Assembly: GCA_946699065.1 (NCBI GenBank)
Contig: CAMPDV010000279.1
Span: 62,001 to 126,000, forward strand
Direction: 5' to 3'
DNA from: Loxodes magnus
Taxonomy: Eukaryota; Ciliophora; Karyorelictea; Loxodida; Loxodidae
Length of the DNA: 64,000 nucleotides
Shown: piece by piece, positions 35,967-48,410 of the stretch
Layout: each line of letters begins with the position of its first letter
Numbering within the stretch: position 1 is the first letter of the stretch
Translations under genes and position numbers: made by a program
The notes under the pieces: model-generated
Seen by the model: the letters and a program-made list of their open reading frames with translations, nothing else
What the model was told of the DNA's origin: nothing
Databases searched by the model: none

Positions 35967-36291
35967 AACTAATTAAATTAATGAATTTCAACTAAAAAGT
36001 TTTTGGACCGGAAACTCCTTACCGATTGCACGACCCGACGCTCTCTTTTTATGGAATAACGAGGATATCCTGTTGTGCTCCAGGTACAGCTGCTAGGGAG
36101 CTCTATCGCTATGAGCAGCCAGGCTTCAAGCCCCTACCAAGAGCGGATAATCTCAAAGACAGCGTTTCCTTCAGAAAATGACTCTGACCAGGGACTTTCT
36201 CAGCAACAGGAAAGGAACTTGTTACTAGCCATAAAACCAGAAAGTTTAGCCACGAAGGTCATTCTCAGGTTCCACCATCTTTTCAATTATC
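35967..36291 (+). ncRNA. GC-rich structured element A, copy 2
   Basis: Over 90% like copy 1 by eye, in the same place relative to a WD40 gene (upstream, divergent). Stem 1 is CGGAAA-CTCC-TTACCG at 36,009-36,024 with one mismatch. Stem 2 has a G-T wobble where copy 1 has G-C. The hairpin GGC-TTCAA-GCC is perfect here and G-T in copy 1. A 78-codon open frame runs across it, but the code and the substitution pattern make it a poor gene candidate. Confidence 0.6.
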
Positions 36292-36756
36292 TAAAACTAA
36301 TTAAATTTTAGGATTTATTAAATTATTATTAAAAGTAGATAAATCTAAGTTAATATATTTTATATTATTAAAATATTTATAAAGTTTAAAAGTCTTTTAG
36401 TTTTTATTTTTAATTAAATGTTTAAATATTTTATGCGTATGATTATTATTAAAAGTCTTTCTACTGTTTAGTATTTTATATTTAAGGATATAAGCTATTT
36501 AGATTAATTTATTTAGATTATGTCTTTGATTTATATCTATTTAAAAAGCTGCTTTTTTTAATTATTTTTTTAATATTATTAAATAAAGATTAATATTTTA
36601 AATGCTATAGTTTTTTTTTAATACAAGTATCAGTATATTAATTGATTTTTTTCAAAGCAAGCATTCAATATTTTTTATTCAGATCACTTTTAATTAATAT
36701 TATTAAAACTTACTAAAGAGTTTGTAGACTTTTTTTTGGTCAGTATTTTATACTAT
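36292..36756. other. AT-rich spacer, nothing recognised
   Basis: A/T-rich spacer between element A and the second LINE copy. Confidence 0.4.
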
Positions 36757-39700
36757 AAAAGATATTTTGATGTATAATACCCTGTCGATTAGATATATAT
36801 TTATATATATTTTTAAAATTGTAAAATAATTAATGTTTTTTTAAATATTTTATTTTGTTTGATTTTAAACTATTATTTGAATTTTCTAAAGTAAAAATAG
36901 TTATTAAATTAATATTTTATTTCTGTTTGAATTATTTAATTAGGTTTAATTTAGTTTATAAGAACTAATGAAAAATTTTGGTTTAAACATATTATATTTT
37001 ATATTTTATGACTTAATATTTTTATTTTCTTAGAAAAAAGTTCTTTATTTCTTTTAAATCATAAAATTGTTTGCTCAGAGATTTATATTACTAAAGATTT
37101 ATGGGATAATATAAATTAAAATTTTTTAATTAAATAAAAGATAAAAAGATTTAATTAAAAATCAAAAATATTGATATTTTCAAAAAAATTTAATAAAGAA
37201 AGAAATATTAAAACTTTATTAAGAAATCTTTTTGATTGAAAAAATAGAGAGTTATTTTAAAAAGAATAGAAATAATTTATAAAAATTGTTATTAACAAAA
37301 GTTATAAATAAATATTTATAAAAAATTAAATATCCAAAATTATTATTTAAAAAACAAAAATTAAGATCTTCAAAATTTTAACAGTAAAACATCATTTTCA
37401 AAACCAAATTTATTTAAAATAATTTTAAATAAAGAATATAAAATATTTAGATATTATCAAGGATGAGAGAATTCAAATCTTAAATCTAAGGATGATAAAT
37501 AGTCTGCTTTAAAAAAAGAAGTCGTAATATATAACTTGGATTTAAAAAATAACTCATATAAAAAACAGCTTAAATGATTCAAGTAAAAAAGAAATAAATA
37601 AATAGTTTAAAAATGTTAAATCCTCCTTCTTTAAGATGTTTTAAAAAAATTACGAAGAAATTCTAGAAAAAATAAAAAAAATAAATAATATAGACTTTTA
37701 AAAATATTTAAAAAAATATTAAAAAGTAAAAGCACAAATTATCTCTTAAAAAATTAAAATCAATTAAAAAAATTAAAAAAGACTAAAAATAATTTCGATT
37801 AAAAGAATATATTTTTAAAAACGTTGCATGAAATTAATTTAAAAAAAGACAAAAAATAAAAAAGATTATTTTAAAATACAAAACAATAAGCAAAAAAAAT
37901 GAAAAAATTAAAAATGATAAGAAAAATGATATTAAAATTAAATGATTAAAAAAATTAAGAATAAACAAATATTTTTAAGAGTAATTTAGCCAATTTTATA
38001 TTTTTAACTTAAAGCATTAGTAATGAAAATGAACAAATTATTTTAAAAAATTTAAAAGCCCTCTAAAAAATAAAGATATCATAAAGTTATTGCAAAAAAA
38101 TTAAAAAAATTAAAATAAAAAAGAATATCAAAACAGTAAGGACGTAAAACAAAATTTTAAGTAAAATTACATCAAAATATAATGATCTGAAAGTTACAAA
38201 AAAAATTGTTTTAAAATTTAAAAATTATAAAAAACATAAAAAACGTAAATCCATATAAAAAAAGAGAAAAAATTAAAACTTCAAAAAGATAAATATAGTA
38301 AAAAATACATTATAATTTTTTGAAAAAGTAAATGAAGAGTAAAAAATACAAAAAAACATTTAACTAAGTTTTTAAGACTTGAGTTATTAAATTTTTATAG
38401 TTTGAATAAGTAAGAAAGATAGCATTTCTATGAAAAGTAAAGAAGAAAGGTGAGGAAAATAATTTTAAAATCTGTTTTAAATAAACCTTTAAAGCTTAGA
38501 TTAACATTGATAAGAGATTATTGAAGATATATAGCAGAAGATATCTCTACATTATATTATAATTTTTTTACTAGAATAAATAACATAAAAAAAAGACGTT
38601 CATCTTGAAATTTGTGGATAAAAAAAGAAATTTTAATTTATGAAATTTAGGTTGAATGGAGGCTCTTAATTAAATCAGCAAGGAAAACAAATTTATTTAG
38701 CTCTAGATAAATACTAAAATGAAATAGCTTCAATCAGAATAAGATTAGACATATCAATATAAATGGAATAGCAAATAAGCTATATGTAATAGAATAATTT
38801 ATAAGAGGAAATAGTATTTACATTTTTTCAATTAACGAAACTTTATAAAAAATATTTCCCTACAATCTTAATTTAAGATTATAGGATTTATTACAAAAAT
38901 TCGAGTAAAGGAGGTTCAGGCATGGCCACGAAAGAAAAACTAAATAGTACTGAAGAAACTATATAATTGATGTATCCTAGAATCGATTTATCACAGCCAA
39001 ACTGGACAATATATTTATTACGTTCTGCTTCATGCCAGATAATATTAAAAATGAGAACATAAAAGATTAAGCATATGATTATATTAATTTGCTACTTAAT
39101 CAATTCCCAAATAGTCCACATATTCTAATGGGAGATTTCAACACTCTCTTATTAGACTATGGAGATAGATTCAAGATGAGCCTAACACTTTAGTCATTAT
39201 TCCAATTTTTAAAAAGGTAATAAGATGAGAGATAAAATTGATGTCCAATTCCATTAATCAATTTATACTGAAGTTGTATGATAAAGCTCTATCGAAGAAA
39301 TTATACAATCTAATTTACTTAAGAAACTTAATTCACCCAAACCAAATGAGATTTATGAAAAATAGACAAATAACTTAGTAGATCTGGGTAATACAATAAA
39401 TTATAGATCTATTTCGAAAGTAAGCAAAGGAAAAACTAATTTAATAGCAACTTTGATTGACTTGGAGAAAATGTTTGACTAAATAGAAAGAAGATTGGTT
39501 TTGATTAGTTGATGAGACGTTTTAAATTACCTTTAGAATTGATATTAGCATTTGAATCTTTTTATTGTAATCAAAGTCTTAATTCCTCACAGATGGAAGC
39601 TAAAAAGCTTAAATACAACAATGGAGTAATGTAAGGAAGTTCAAATGGCCAGTATTAGCACTGTTATATTATGATATTGTTATCGGACACATAGAAAGTA

Positions 39701-40486
39701 AAGGAAATAGCATTGGATTCAAATGTAATAACTTCAATAACAGTTTCGCTTGTAGAGGATGGGCAGAAGATGTAAAGCTCTTTTCAAAATATAAAATAAA
39801 CATGCAAGTATCAATAGATGAAACAAATAGAGAATTGAACTTACTTTAAAATAAATGCCTCCAGGTGTGAAGCAATTCAGTTTCTAAAAAGTAAAAAGAA
39901 AAGAGGAAAACTTAAACTTGAAGATTGTAAATTATGATATTAAATAAAAATAGCTAATTTTATATTAAGGGGTAATTTTTTATTAAAAAAGACTTAATTA
40001 ATCACTACAAACAGACTTCAATTACCTATAAGTTGGCTATGAAAAAGGCAGTATTTACGCTATTAAAGTATAAAAAAATGACACCTTATTATTTTAAGAC
40101 TTTGTGCAGAATTTTCGCGCTCCCTAAAGCAGAGTATGGTGGTGAAGTACCTTAATCTACCTAAAATGGAATTACTGCAATATTAAATAAAATTGATAAA
40201 ATCATAAGATTATTAGCAAGAAAATACTTTTAAGCACCTGGAAATACTCTAAATGAGTCTTTTCATATAGATCTTAGCTGAATGCCATTTAAGTATATAA
40301 TGGCACTGAATATTTTTAGATTCTTTTACAAAATAAGATAAGAAAGTATAAATATTCCCTAACCAACAATAGAATCCCTTTTTAAGAACAACTGATAAAT
40401 ATTAATAAAGAGATTAAACAGCAAGACAATCTGAATATTACGAAATAGATATTAATAATTAGGAATATAATAGTAGCAAAAATACT
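36757..40486 (+). mobile_element. LINE (non-LTR retrotransposon), copy 2
   Basis: Direct repeat of 22,098-25,850, offset 14.66 kb, nearly identical including its A-rich first third. The endonuclease part reads better here than in copy 1 (NQFPNSPHILMGDFNTLLLD). RT motifs are as in copy 1, with the box at about 39,755 (RGWAEDVKLF, where the first catalytic Asp of WADD is Glu). Unlike copy 1 there is no 3' tail: similarity stops at about 40,486, and an unrelated coding piece follows. 5' end TATAAAAGATATTTTGATG as in copy 1. Confidence 0.8.
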
Positions 40487-40990
40487 TTTACTAAGAGTTT
40501 GTCTCTAAAAAACCTTTATCACAACGATCCTATTGATATAGAACAAGTTATGCAACCAGCTAAAGGAAAAATTTAAATGCTGGTTTTTTTAAAAACCTGG
40601 TAATTTTGTAAGACATCGGTGGAAATTCTGGGATAAACAAAATGCAGAGAATAAGAAAATTCAAAAAGTATGGAATAAGCTAAGCAGATTGTATGTTACC
40701 CAAGAGGGTAAAATTTATAGACTTAAGAAAACAAACAAAAAAATTAGCAAACAGGTTGTGATGAAAATAAATTATTCGGACTCTAGTAAACGTTAGAAAC
40801 ATAACTAAATTTCAACCAAATTCATATAAATAAAATCAGGAGAAAAAACAGTAGTCGATATGTAATAATGTAGTATAAAACAACTGAAGAATATGGAGAA
40901 TACATTCAGAATGCATTTTTTAAAAATTTATAAACAGAATAGCAGTGATAAACCTAATGAAAGGTGGTATCACTTTAATTAATTATTAAA
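40487..40990 (+). mobile_element. Zinc-knuckle-like ORF fragment fused to LINE copy 2
   Basis: Starts exactly where LINE copy 2 stops. The frame gives KFKCWFF, KPGNFVRHRWKFW, VWNKLSRLYVTQEGKIYRL, KSGEKTVVDMQQCSIKQ. The first part resembles a degenerate C-x2-C-x3-GH knuckle of gag/ORF1 proteins. Not found elsewhere in the window. Probably a piece of another retroelement joined by insertion or template switching. Confidence 0.35.
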
Positions 40991-41445
40991 TAATTATAAT
41001 ATCTTATATTTAAAACATCATATTTTGCACTAAAGCTTCTTTTATTATCTAATAACTAAATAATTTGAAAATATTTCATTAAAATTTTAATAGAGAGTTA
41101 GGTGGAAAATGTATTAAAGCTTTTTTTATAATTATTTAGTTTTCTCTTTTTCTTATACGTTAATATTTAACATTCTCTTATGAAGTATTTAGCATTTTTT
41201 ATAAATCTTTCAAAATTTGAATAGTTAAGTTATTAGAATATGCACATTTATAAAAGTTTGCTATTTAAACTAATTAGAGATTAATCTAAATGAGTTTCTT
41301 ATGAAGATAGACTTCTTTTTTATTACTGTAAAGTGAACAAGAAAAGTTGGCTTGATATTAATAGCTATATTTTAATATGAAAGTATATAGCTTTTGAAAA
41401 AAAGCAGTTAAATTAATAAGAAATACGTATATTATTATTCATAAA
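40991..41445. other. AT-rich spacer, nothing recognised
   Basis: A/T-rich; ends in a short ATT run before the ATG at 41,446. Confidence 0.4.
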
Positions 41446-42312
41446 ATGGCTTCTAAAAAATAACAGAACTTTGAACAAAACATTTAAACAGGAAAATTCT
41501 CTTAAAAGTAAAAAAGCGAAATAATTACAATGAGTGAAAGGGAGAAATATGATTGATATGACAAACATTAACCACTTGGAAATCAATAATTAAAAAAATT
41601 TCTGACACAAACTCAAATAGAAATATTATCTAAGTCATTAAAAAAGTTGATATTCAAAAAAGAGATAACTCACTGATAAAGTAGAAAAATTAGAAAAATT
41701 AGAAAAATTAGAAAAATTAATAATGTCTTTGCATGAGAAACAATATTAATCATCAAAAGAAATAGAAAAAAAACTGGAACAAAGAATTCTTTAAATTCAA
41801 TAATAAATTTAGGTAACGCCATTTTCTTTTTAATAGATCTAATCAGATCCTATGGAAATAGAAAATGAAGCCTCAAATTAAAATAAACAGTAAACATTAA
41901 TTTAAAATAAGTAGTAAATTTAAATTAAATAAGTGTTACAGGAATAATAGTTTAAAAGAAGAATAAAATGCTACTTGTGCGATAAATAACACCAATGAAA
42001 ATACTGTTACTAACTAAGCGAAATTTAAAGAAAGATTAAATAAGATTTTTTTAAAAATCTATTTAGGATATATCCAACATAAAACGGAAAAATTTATAAA
42101 AAAAAAATTTAAATTTAAATCTTAATCCTTGGGGAAATAATTAGGAACGCTACATGCAAGAATAGAGCTATTCAGAATATTAAAGGATGGTGCACTAATT
42201 AAGCGCTATACCGTCTAACTAAGCCTAGTAGTAATTCTCGATAAAATAATGGAGACAAGCTGATAGAATAGGTCAAATGGCTGACTACTAAGCCTTTAAC
42301 AAAGCTTTTTAA
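41446..42312 (+). CDS. Repeat-family coiled-coil/zinc-knuckle ORF, copy 3
   Basis: 867 nt from ATG 41,446 to TAA 42,310 (288 aa); start and end are in register. MASKKQQNFEQ N-terminus, and a coiled coil lengthened by a short Leu-Glu-Lys repeat (KLEKLEKLEKL). The knuckle is CYLCDKQHQWKYC (CX2CX3HX4C, W is TGA), followed by the conserved C-terminal block (WCTNQALYRLTKPSS in one frame). Same ending codons as copy 2. Interpreted as a gag/ORF1-like protein; function not demonstrated. Confidence 0.55.
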
Positions 42313-42725
42313 TTTTTTTTTATAAAACATTATTCTTGTTTAACTTCTTGATAAAAAAATAATTATAATATATAGTACAAATTTGTAAATATACGCTAGT
42401 TCTAATTTAATTGAATATAATAAACTAATATAAATTTTGATACAATAAATATCAATATTATGACAAATCTATTATTAAATATTAATTATTTACTAAAGCA
42501 AAAACAGCTAATTATAAATTAAATGGATTCGATTTTCTTAGTATTTTTAAATATTTTATCTTAATTACTTTAACTTTTAGTATCTTTTAGTTCATTATTT
42601 AAGCACCATCTTTTTTCTTTATTTAACTCAAAAAATTAAACAATTTTAAAGTTTTAGATATAAAATATTGCAAAAGCTTATACTTTAAATTTTTGGATGA
42701 TAATTTGCAATCTTAGTTACTTTTT
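42313..42725. other. AT-rich spacer, nothing recognised
   Basis: A/T-rich, no feature supported. Confidence 0.4.
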
Positions 42726-42729
42726 ATAA

Positions 42730-43040
42730 ATTTGATTATAGAATGCGTAGTACTTCGTTGGTGCGCAACTCTTTAATTTAAGTTTTTAAAGCTGTAAGAA
42801 TTTCTCATTAGAGGTTACCTCAATGCTATCACTCACATAGAATCCTATCTTCTAATAGAGCATGATCGGAGTGATCTCCCAAAAGATCTAATCGCCTGGC
42901 ATTATTTTATCTAGTGTTACTTGATACCTCCAATTCTTTCTTCTCGAAGTCTACTAAGATTCTTACTCAGTTCGTCGCTTCTGGGATACTTCTTGATAGC
43001 AGAGTTTAAGTCAATCTCAGTTGGATGATTGCTTCTCCTT
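42730..43040 (-). mobile_element. ORF1-like fragment sharing its end with the 8 kb element
   Basis: On the minus strand, SNHPTEIDLNSAIKKYPRSD and LSKNLSRLREERIGGIK look coding and ORF1-like. About 45 bases at 42,730-42,775 match 7,955-7,998 (GTTCTATAATCA and ATTCTATAATCA after a GCGC-containing block), on the same relative strand as the element B copy there. Probably a decayed piece of the same retroelement family. Confidence 0.35.
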
Positions 43041-44921
43041 ATTTAAATTAAATTATAATAAAATTAAGTAAATAAAGTTAATTCTTTAAAAATATACCAT
43101 TTTAAAGCATCAGAATCTCCTAAGTTCCTTTCATTTTTTAATGAATTTGGAATTAAAGATTTCTTAGGGTCATTAAGAGCCTAAGGTTATTAATTTTATT
43201 TCTTTGGAGTTTTGACAACAAATGGTTAGGCAAGAGAATTTATTGCTAAGACACCTAGTTTAAATCACATGATTAAACATTTTCTATCTGTATTTTATGC
43301 TCTCAGATTTAAACCTAAGAAATTCGCTTAAGATTTTTATATCGTATTTTTTCTATGCTTGAGAAAACAGTTTTACCTTAATTTTCCATTTTTTCATATA
43401 TAATAAAGTAGAGTAAAAATAGAATAGCATATACGTAGTAAGGGAATGCGGCAAGAAAGATTTAATATGATATAAGAGTATAAGAAAGTGAAGAAGGAGG
43501 GATAGAAAGTGAGCAAATGCAGTAAGTGAACTGAAAGTATTTATTAAAGAATAGAAAAATAGTGAAACTAAAGTAAAAAATAAAGTTTAAAATAAAGCTA
43601 AAAATAATAAAGTAAAAAGAGTAAAATGTAATGCTAGAAAAATGGAAATATATACATCTAAGTAAAAGAGTGATTTTAGGAGTAGTCAATGATATAAAAA
43701 CATATTAAAATAATATAAACAGAGAGAGATAGGAAAGAATGATGCTATAATTACTTAAATAATTAGCTCTCTTAATTACTAGTGAAATTAACCAATTAAG
43801 ATACAATAGCTGTGGAGGTATATACTAAATACATATAATTTCCTAAGAAAATAAGAGTTTAAAAACTTTATTGCAAAGGATATAACATTATTTCTATAAT
43901 TTTGCAACTAACAAATGTAAAAGAATGAAAAGCTAGTATTTATTCTGAATAATTTGGTGATATTAATTGAATTCCTGAAATTGCCTACATGAAGTATGTT
44001 AAATAAATACACAAGAAAGTGAAAGTATAAATAAACTTAGAACTAAATCATATTATTAAAATAATTTTTAAAGTCAATTTTATCCTATTGATCAGCCTTC
44101 TGCATATATGGCTAATATAAATGATTCGAACTTGCTTTAGATTCATATTAGTCAAATTATATAAAGTTGTAATTCTTTTAATATAGTTAAATTCTTATAC
44201 CAATAAAGATGATTATTCAAGTCATATTATTTGTTATCGATACATTATTAGATTCTTGATTTTATAGCAATCAACATGCTTACAAATATGTAATATTTAT
44301 AACTAAATCTACATACTCTTCCTTATCTATCTGTTCATAATGATAATATTACTCTTTCAGGTCTCGAATATCTGGTACTAAAAGTTGTTTCTAAATAAAA
44401 TCTATGCAGTATTTCTTTATTTCCCTATTCTATCATATATGACTTTACTATTTTTATTAGACACAAATAAAAGTTTTAACTGATTACTTAATAATCTTAA
44501 AGTCTGGATACTCTCATAAATGATAAGCCTGCTAATGTACTTTACTTACTATATTTCTTTATATCCAAGAAAGTTTTCCGTTCTTAGTGAATTTTCTTCT
44601 CTTAGACCTAGATAAAGTAGATTGCTCATCTCCTTTAATTTATCTGAGATAGATATATTAAAAATGGAAAGCTGGTGTTAAATAGGAAGCGAATATGAGT
44701 GTAGATGTCTCAATAATACTAAATATGGTAAATAGCATGATTGAGTGTTATTCTGATAGCTTTGATGCTTATAAGCGTTTCTATGGTATTATAACACTCT
44801 AGCTTATAAGACTCACATAAAAAGATATAATCTAATTTAATTAAGCGGAACATAGATCTAGGGTATCAAGTATAAATAAGAGTTTAAGCATTAATAAGCT
44901 TTATTTCATTAAGGCTTTTCA
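43041..44921 (+). other. AT-rich stretch with possible LRR-like remnant
   Basis: 43.0-43.98 kb: no feature recognised, A/K-rich in parts. At about 43,980-44,640 the plus frame gives Leu-rich strings (LTNMQYLQLNLHTLPYL, LSGLEYLVLKVV) resembling leucine-rich repeats, but there is no complete repeat series. It could be a decayed relative of the F-box/LRR gene. Confidence 0.25.
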
Positions 44922-47376
44922 ATGTCTAGAAGCATTAATTACGAGTCATTTTATTTAAAAGCATTAAAAAGATGTAAGGAAATAGATGAGATGTATGTGA
45001 GGAAGAATACAATGGGATAAGTAGGAAACCTGAGAGGTAGGATTGCTCTTGAGTTTTTTGTAAGAAATGTTTGAGTTTTATATTAAAAGTATCAAGAAAG
45101 ATAATATGTATCAAGCATAATAGCATAAACTGAGAAAGTGATTTAAAGATTGGACTAAGAAGTGAATAAAAAATGGGAAGATTAAGAAAACAAAGAAGTG
45201 TCATTTAGTAGCCTTCATTAAGAAGCTATAACATCATATTGTATCTAAACCAAAGTATTAATATGTAGTTAGTGCTAAATAATTTAGCACAAAGAGCATT
45301 AATGTTTATCAAAAGAGGAAGCAATTAATTGAACAAAGAATGAAAATAATGGAAGAATTATATGGTTGAAGAATGAACTTAATTAGTATTAAACAAATTT
45401 GATGAATATAATAGATATTTGAAGGAGACTTAAAAGCTTTACATCAATTAAATTATAAAGTTTTAGCAAAATGTTTAATAATTATTTTAGGGATGTATAT
45501 AAATATTAACGAGTAAGTAAATAAGTTGAAATAGAAAGGAACGAAATAGAAGAGGGCTGAAATAAGTGCAAAAGTAAGAGAAAAATAGTAGAAAGTTATG
45601 AGTAAATGTAGGAAAGTACATTGGAGTAATGTATCAGAAAGAATATAGAAATCCAAAAATAGATAAAGGATATATAAAATACTCTTAATCGGTATTTGTA
45701 GGAATGATAAAGTTAGATATCATAAGAAAAATTGGAGGAAGCAATGAGATAATTAATAGTAGATAAGATGATAGATAAGTTTTATTATTTACTGAGAAAA
45801 GATTAATAAGTATTCTAATAAAAAGAATGGAATTAAGAGTAAGAGAAAGAATTAAATACGCGGATTAAGAGATAAAGTGAAGTGAATGAGGAATTCAGAA
45901 AAGAGAATTCGATATTAAAATAGGAGTTTGAAAAGCAGAAATAGAACTTGGAGAAATAAGTGAATTAAATTAAAGAAATGTGATAAGAAAATTAGACATA
46001 AAGTGAAATGCTGAAGTAATGCAATTAAGCAATCTGTTTATTGTAGTAAGAGAAGCGAGTGTTAGATTTAAATTTTACACAAATAAGTAAGAAAAGAGAT
46101 ATTTAAATTAAAAATCTATATGACTAAATGTTTAAAGTTCGAAAAGAGAGATACTAATTTGTTTAGAACGACTAAATTATGATAAAAGAGAGACACAAAT
46201 TAGAAACAGATAAAAATTATTATTTGCAGGAGAAGTAGTAGCATTAGTACTAATAGAGATACATTAATTACAAGTACAAGATTTAAGTGAGAAATTAGAA
46301 AAATATTAAAATCAGGAGATCACGATAAGAGATTGAAGTGAGATAATCTAAAATCCAGTCTGAAAATACATTTTAATAAGGAGATAGAATAGGAAAGTTA
46401 ATTAATTAAATGCTTAAAGCGTTTATTTTTTCATACTGATAAGATATAAAATTACTAAATAAATAGCAACAATAAGTCATGTCAATGCAGCTTTTTATCT
46501 AATATGAAGCCAATATAATTTAACAGTTCATCAACTATTAAATAAATGATGATCTTTTGATATTAGTGGGAGGTAAAAGTGAAAATACTTATCTCACTAA
46601 GATATTACAGATAAGGAATAATGATATTCAACAGTCAGCAGATTTGATATAGCCAAGATAAATATCATAAATTGGATATGATAATATCAATTTAATATAT
46701 AATAGGTGGTGGTTATCCAACTTCACATTCTTAATAGCATTAATATTTAAATTACTATAATTCAAGTGAAGTGTATAACATAAATTCTAATAGGTCAAAA
46801 GAACTAGCATAATACATTCCTTTTATATAACAAAATGGAATTTATGTATCATGAGACAGATTATTTATAATAGGAGATACTATATAACGTTAGAATAACT
46901 GCAATGTATCCTACATTACAAATTAGATAGTAACATATGACATCATATAGAACAAATTATATAAAAGCGAAGCATTATTACAGTTATCAGCTCGTTCATT
47001 AGCAAGTGTGTATGTGAATGAGGTTGAATAAGTGTATATATGGGACAATTTTAATTTTATTTACTAAACATGTGCATATGACAATAAGACGATAGTTAAG
47101 GATAGTGAAAAATCTCCGTTTATAGAATCATCATGAACCTTTTGATATAATGGCATTTATTAAAATAATAGAATAATGAATTGGAGTAGTGATTATTTAT
47201 CAGAAGCGAATGTGATATATGATTACGATATAAAGAGCTAACAAGAAAGAATATGGAGGAAGAACGAATTGAAACTAAACGAATAATGAGAATAAAGAAA
47301 AGAACAAAAGTAGCAATACATAGATTAATATATAATTTAAGTATTAAACATGATTATTTATGAATATTGAGCATAA
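44922..47376 (+). CDS. B-box / coiled-coil / kelch protein (one frame step in the propeller)
   Basis: Starts MSRSINYESFYLKALKRCKE at 44,922. B-box zinc finger at about 45,240-45,310 (SYCIQTK, ICSQCQIIQHKEHQC, matching C..C..C....HkeH). A long coiled coil runs to about 46,420 (EVNEEFRKENSILKQEFEKQ, NLEKQVNQIKEMW, KLETDKNYYLQE). Kelch blades follow from about 46,545 (NDDLLILVGGKSENTYLTK, YIIGGGYPTSH, SEVYNIN, FIIGDTIQ, IVTYDI, ANVIYDYDIK). The architecture resembles TRIM-like proteins without RING; B-box/kelch proteins are common in ciliates. One base-level frame step lies in an AT tract near 46,695-46,705, between the first and second blades: a real mutation or an assembly error. Ends at tandem TAA TAA (47,374), as the kinase does. 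Partners unknown. Confidence 0.65.
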
Positions 47377-48410
47377 TAAAATAGTGTTTTAATAAGTAAA
47401 TTAATATATATTATTACTTAAAACTCTAAATGTCTTAATGATAATAGATAAAATATTTAAAATAGGAAAAGTTATAGAGCATAACTTACTATTAAAATTC
47501 ATTGTAGGGGAGAATAGGAAAATAAAAGTTAAGGAAGAGAGTCGAGTGATTCTAGTAACCAAGTGTTTCAAAATTAAGAAGAATTTAGAGATTTAAGAAG
47601 GAAAAGCTAGATAAAAGAACGAGAAAGTAAATAAAGGGAAACGAGAATGTAAGAAAGAAATACAGAAATAGAATAGAATTTATAGTAAAGCCAAATTTAA
47701 AGCTAAATAAAAATAAAGCAAAAAAGAGTAAGAAAAAAAGGGATTATATAAAGAGTTAAAAATATGCCATTGAAGATGAAGTAATGATGAAAAAAGTGAT
47801 TGAAATTTATATAAAAACATAGAGAAAAAATGATGAGTGGAAATAAAAGATCTATTAAATAAAAAAAAGGTAATTAGAATGTTTTTGTTAAGTAAAAGAA
47901 AAATTGAAGGATAAAGAAATTTAATAGAATCTTCAATCTAAGAATCTCCAAATTATTTAAATTTAGAAAGTATAGAGAAATAAATGATCTGTTTATAAAG
48001 TATAAAATTAAGTTGAGATAATAAAATATAATATAAAAGTAATTTATAAAGTAGTGATATTAGCACTTCTACTATATAAGGTTAATTGAGTGCAATATCA
48101 AATTCTACTTAATATTAAAAAAAATTGATTAAAAAATTTCTAATTAATAGCTTTAAAAATATTTAAGGTAAGCATGATTTAATTAGATATAGATTTATGC
48201 AATTGTTTTAAGCAAACCTTTAATTTTTTGAATAGAAAAATTGGATTAATAATTTAATCTTCATCTTGAAAATAAAAGTTAAAAAGAATATATCTGCTTT
48301 TTGTAAAGTGATAACAATCTAAAAGATTACTATATAATTATGAAAATAAAATTGGAATTTTATAGTAATCCAACTTTAGAAATCATTTATAATATTTTTA
48401 ATTATAATAG
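47377..48410. other. A-rich flank copied at 30.5-30.9 kb
   Basis: 47.5-47.9 kb is A-rich and would read as Lys/Glu/Gln-rich protein. The same tract follows the degenerate paralogue at 30,450-30,900 (minus), so the duplication included 3' flank or a C-terminal extension. 47.9-48.4 kb: nothing recognised. Confidence 0.35.

Noticed and set aside
36075-36311. 78-codon open frame across element A copy 2
   Set aside because: The other copies do not keep this frame over the first half, and stem bases change in compensating pairs rather than at third codon positions. A short coding tail (LAIKPES) is conserved, so this is not fully excluded.
43980-44640. Full leucine-rich-repeat gene
   Set aside because: Only scattered Leu-rich strings, no regular 20-30-residue repeat; left as a possible remnant.
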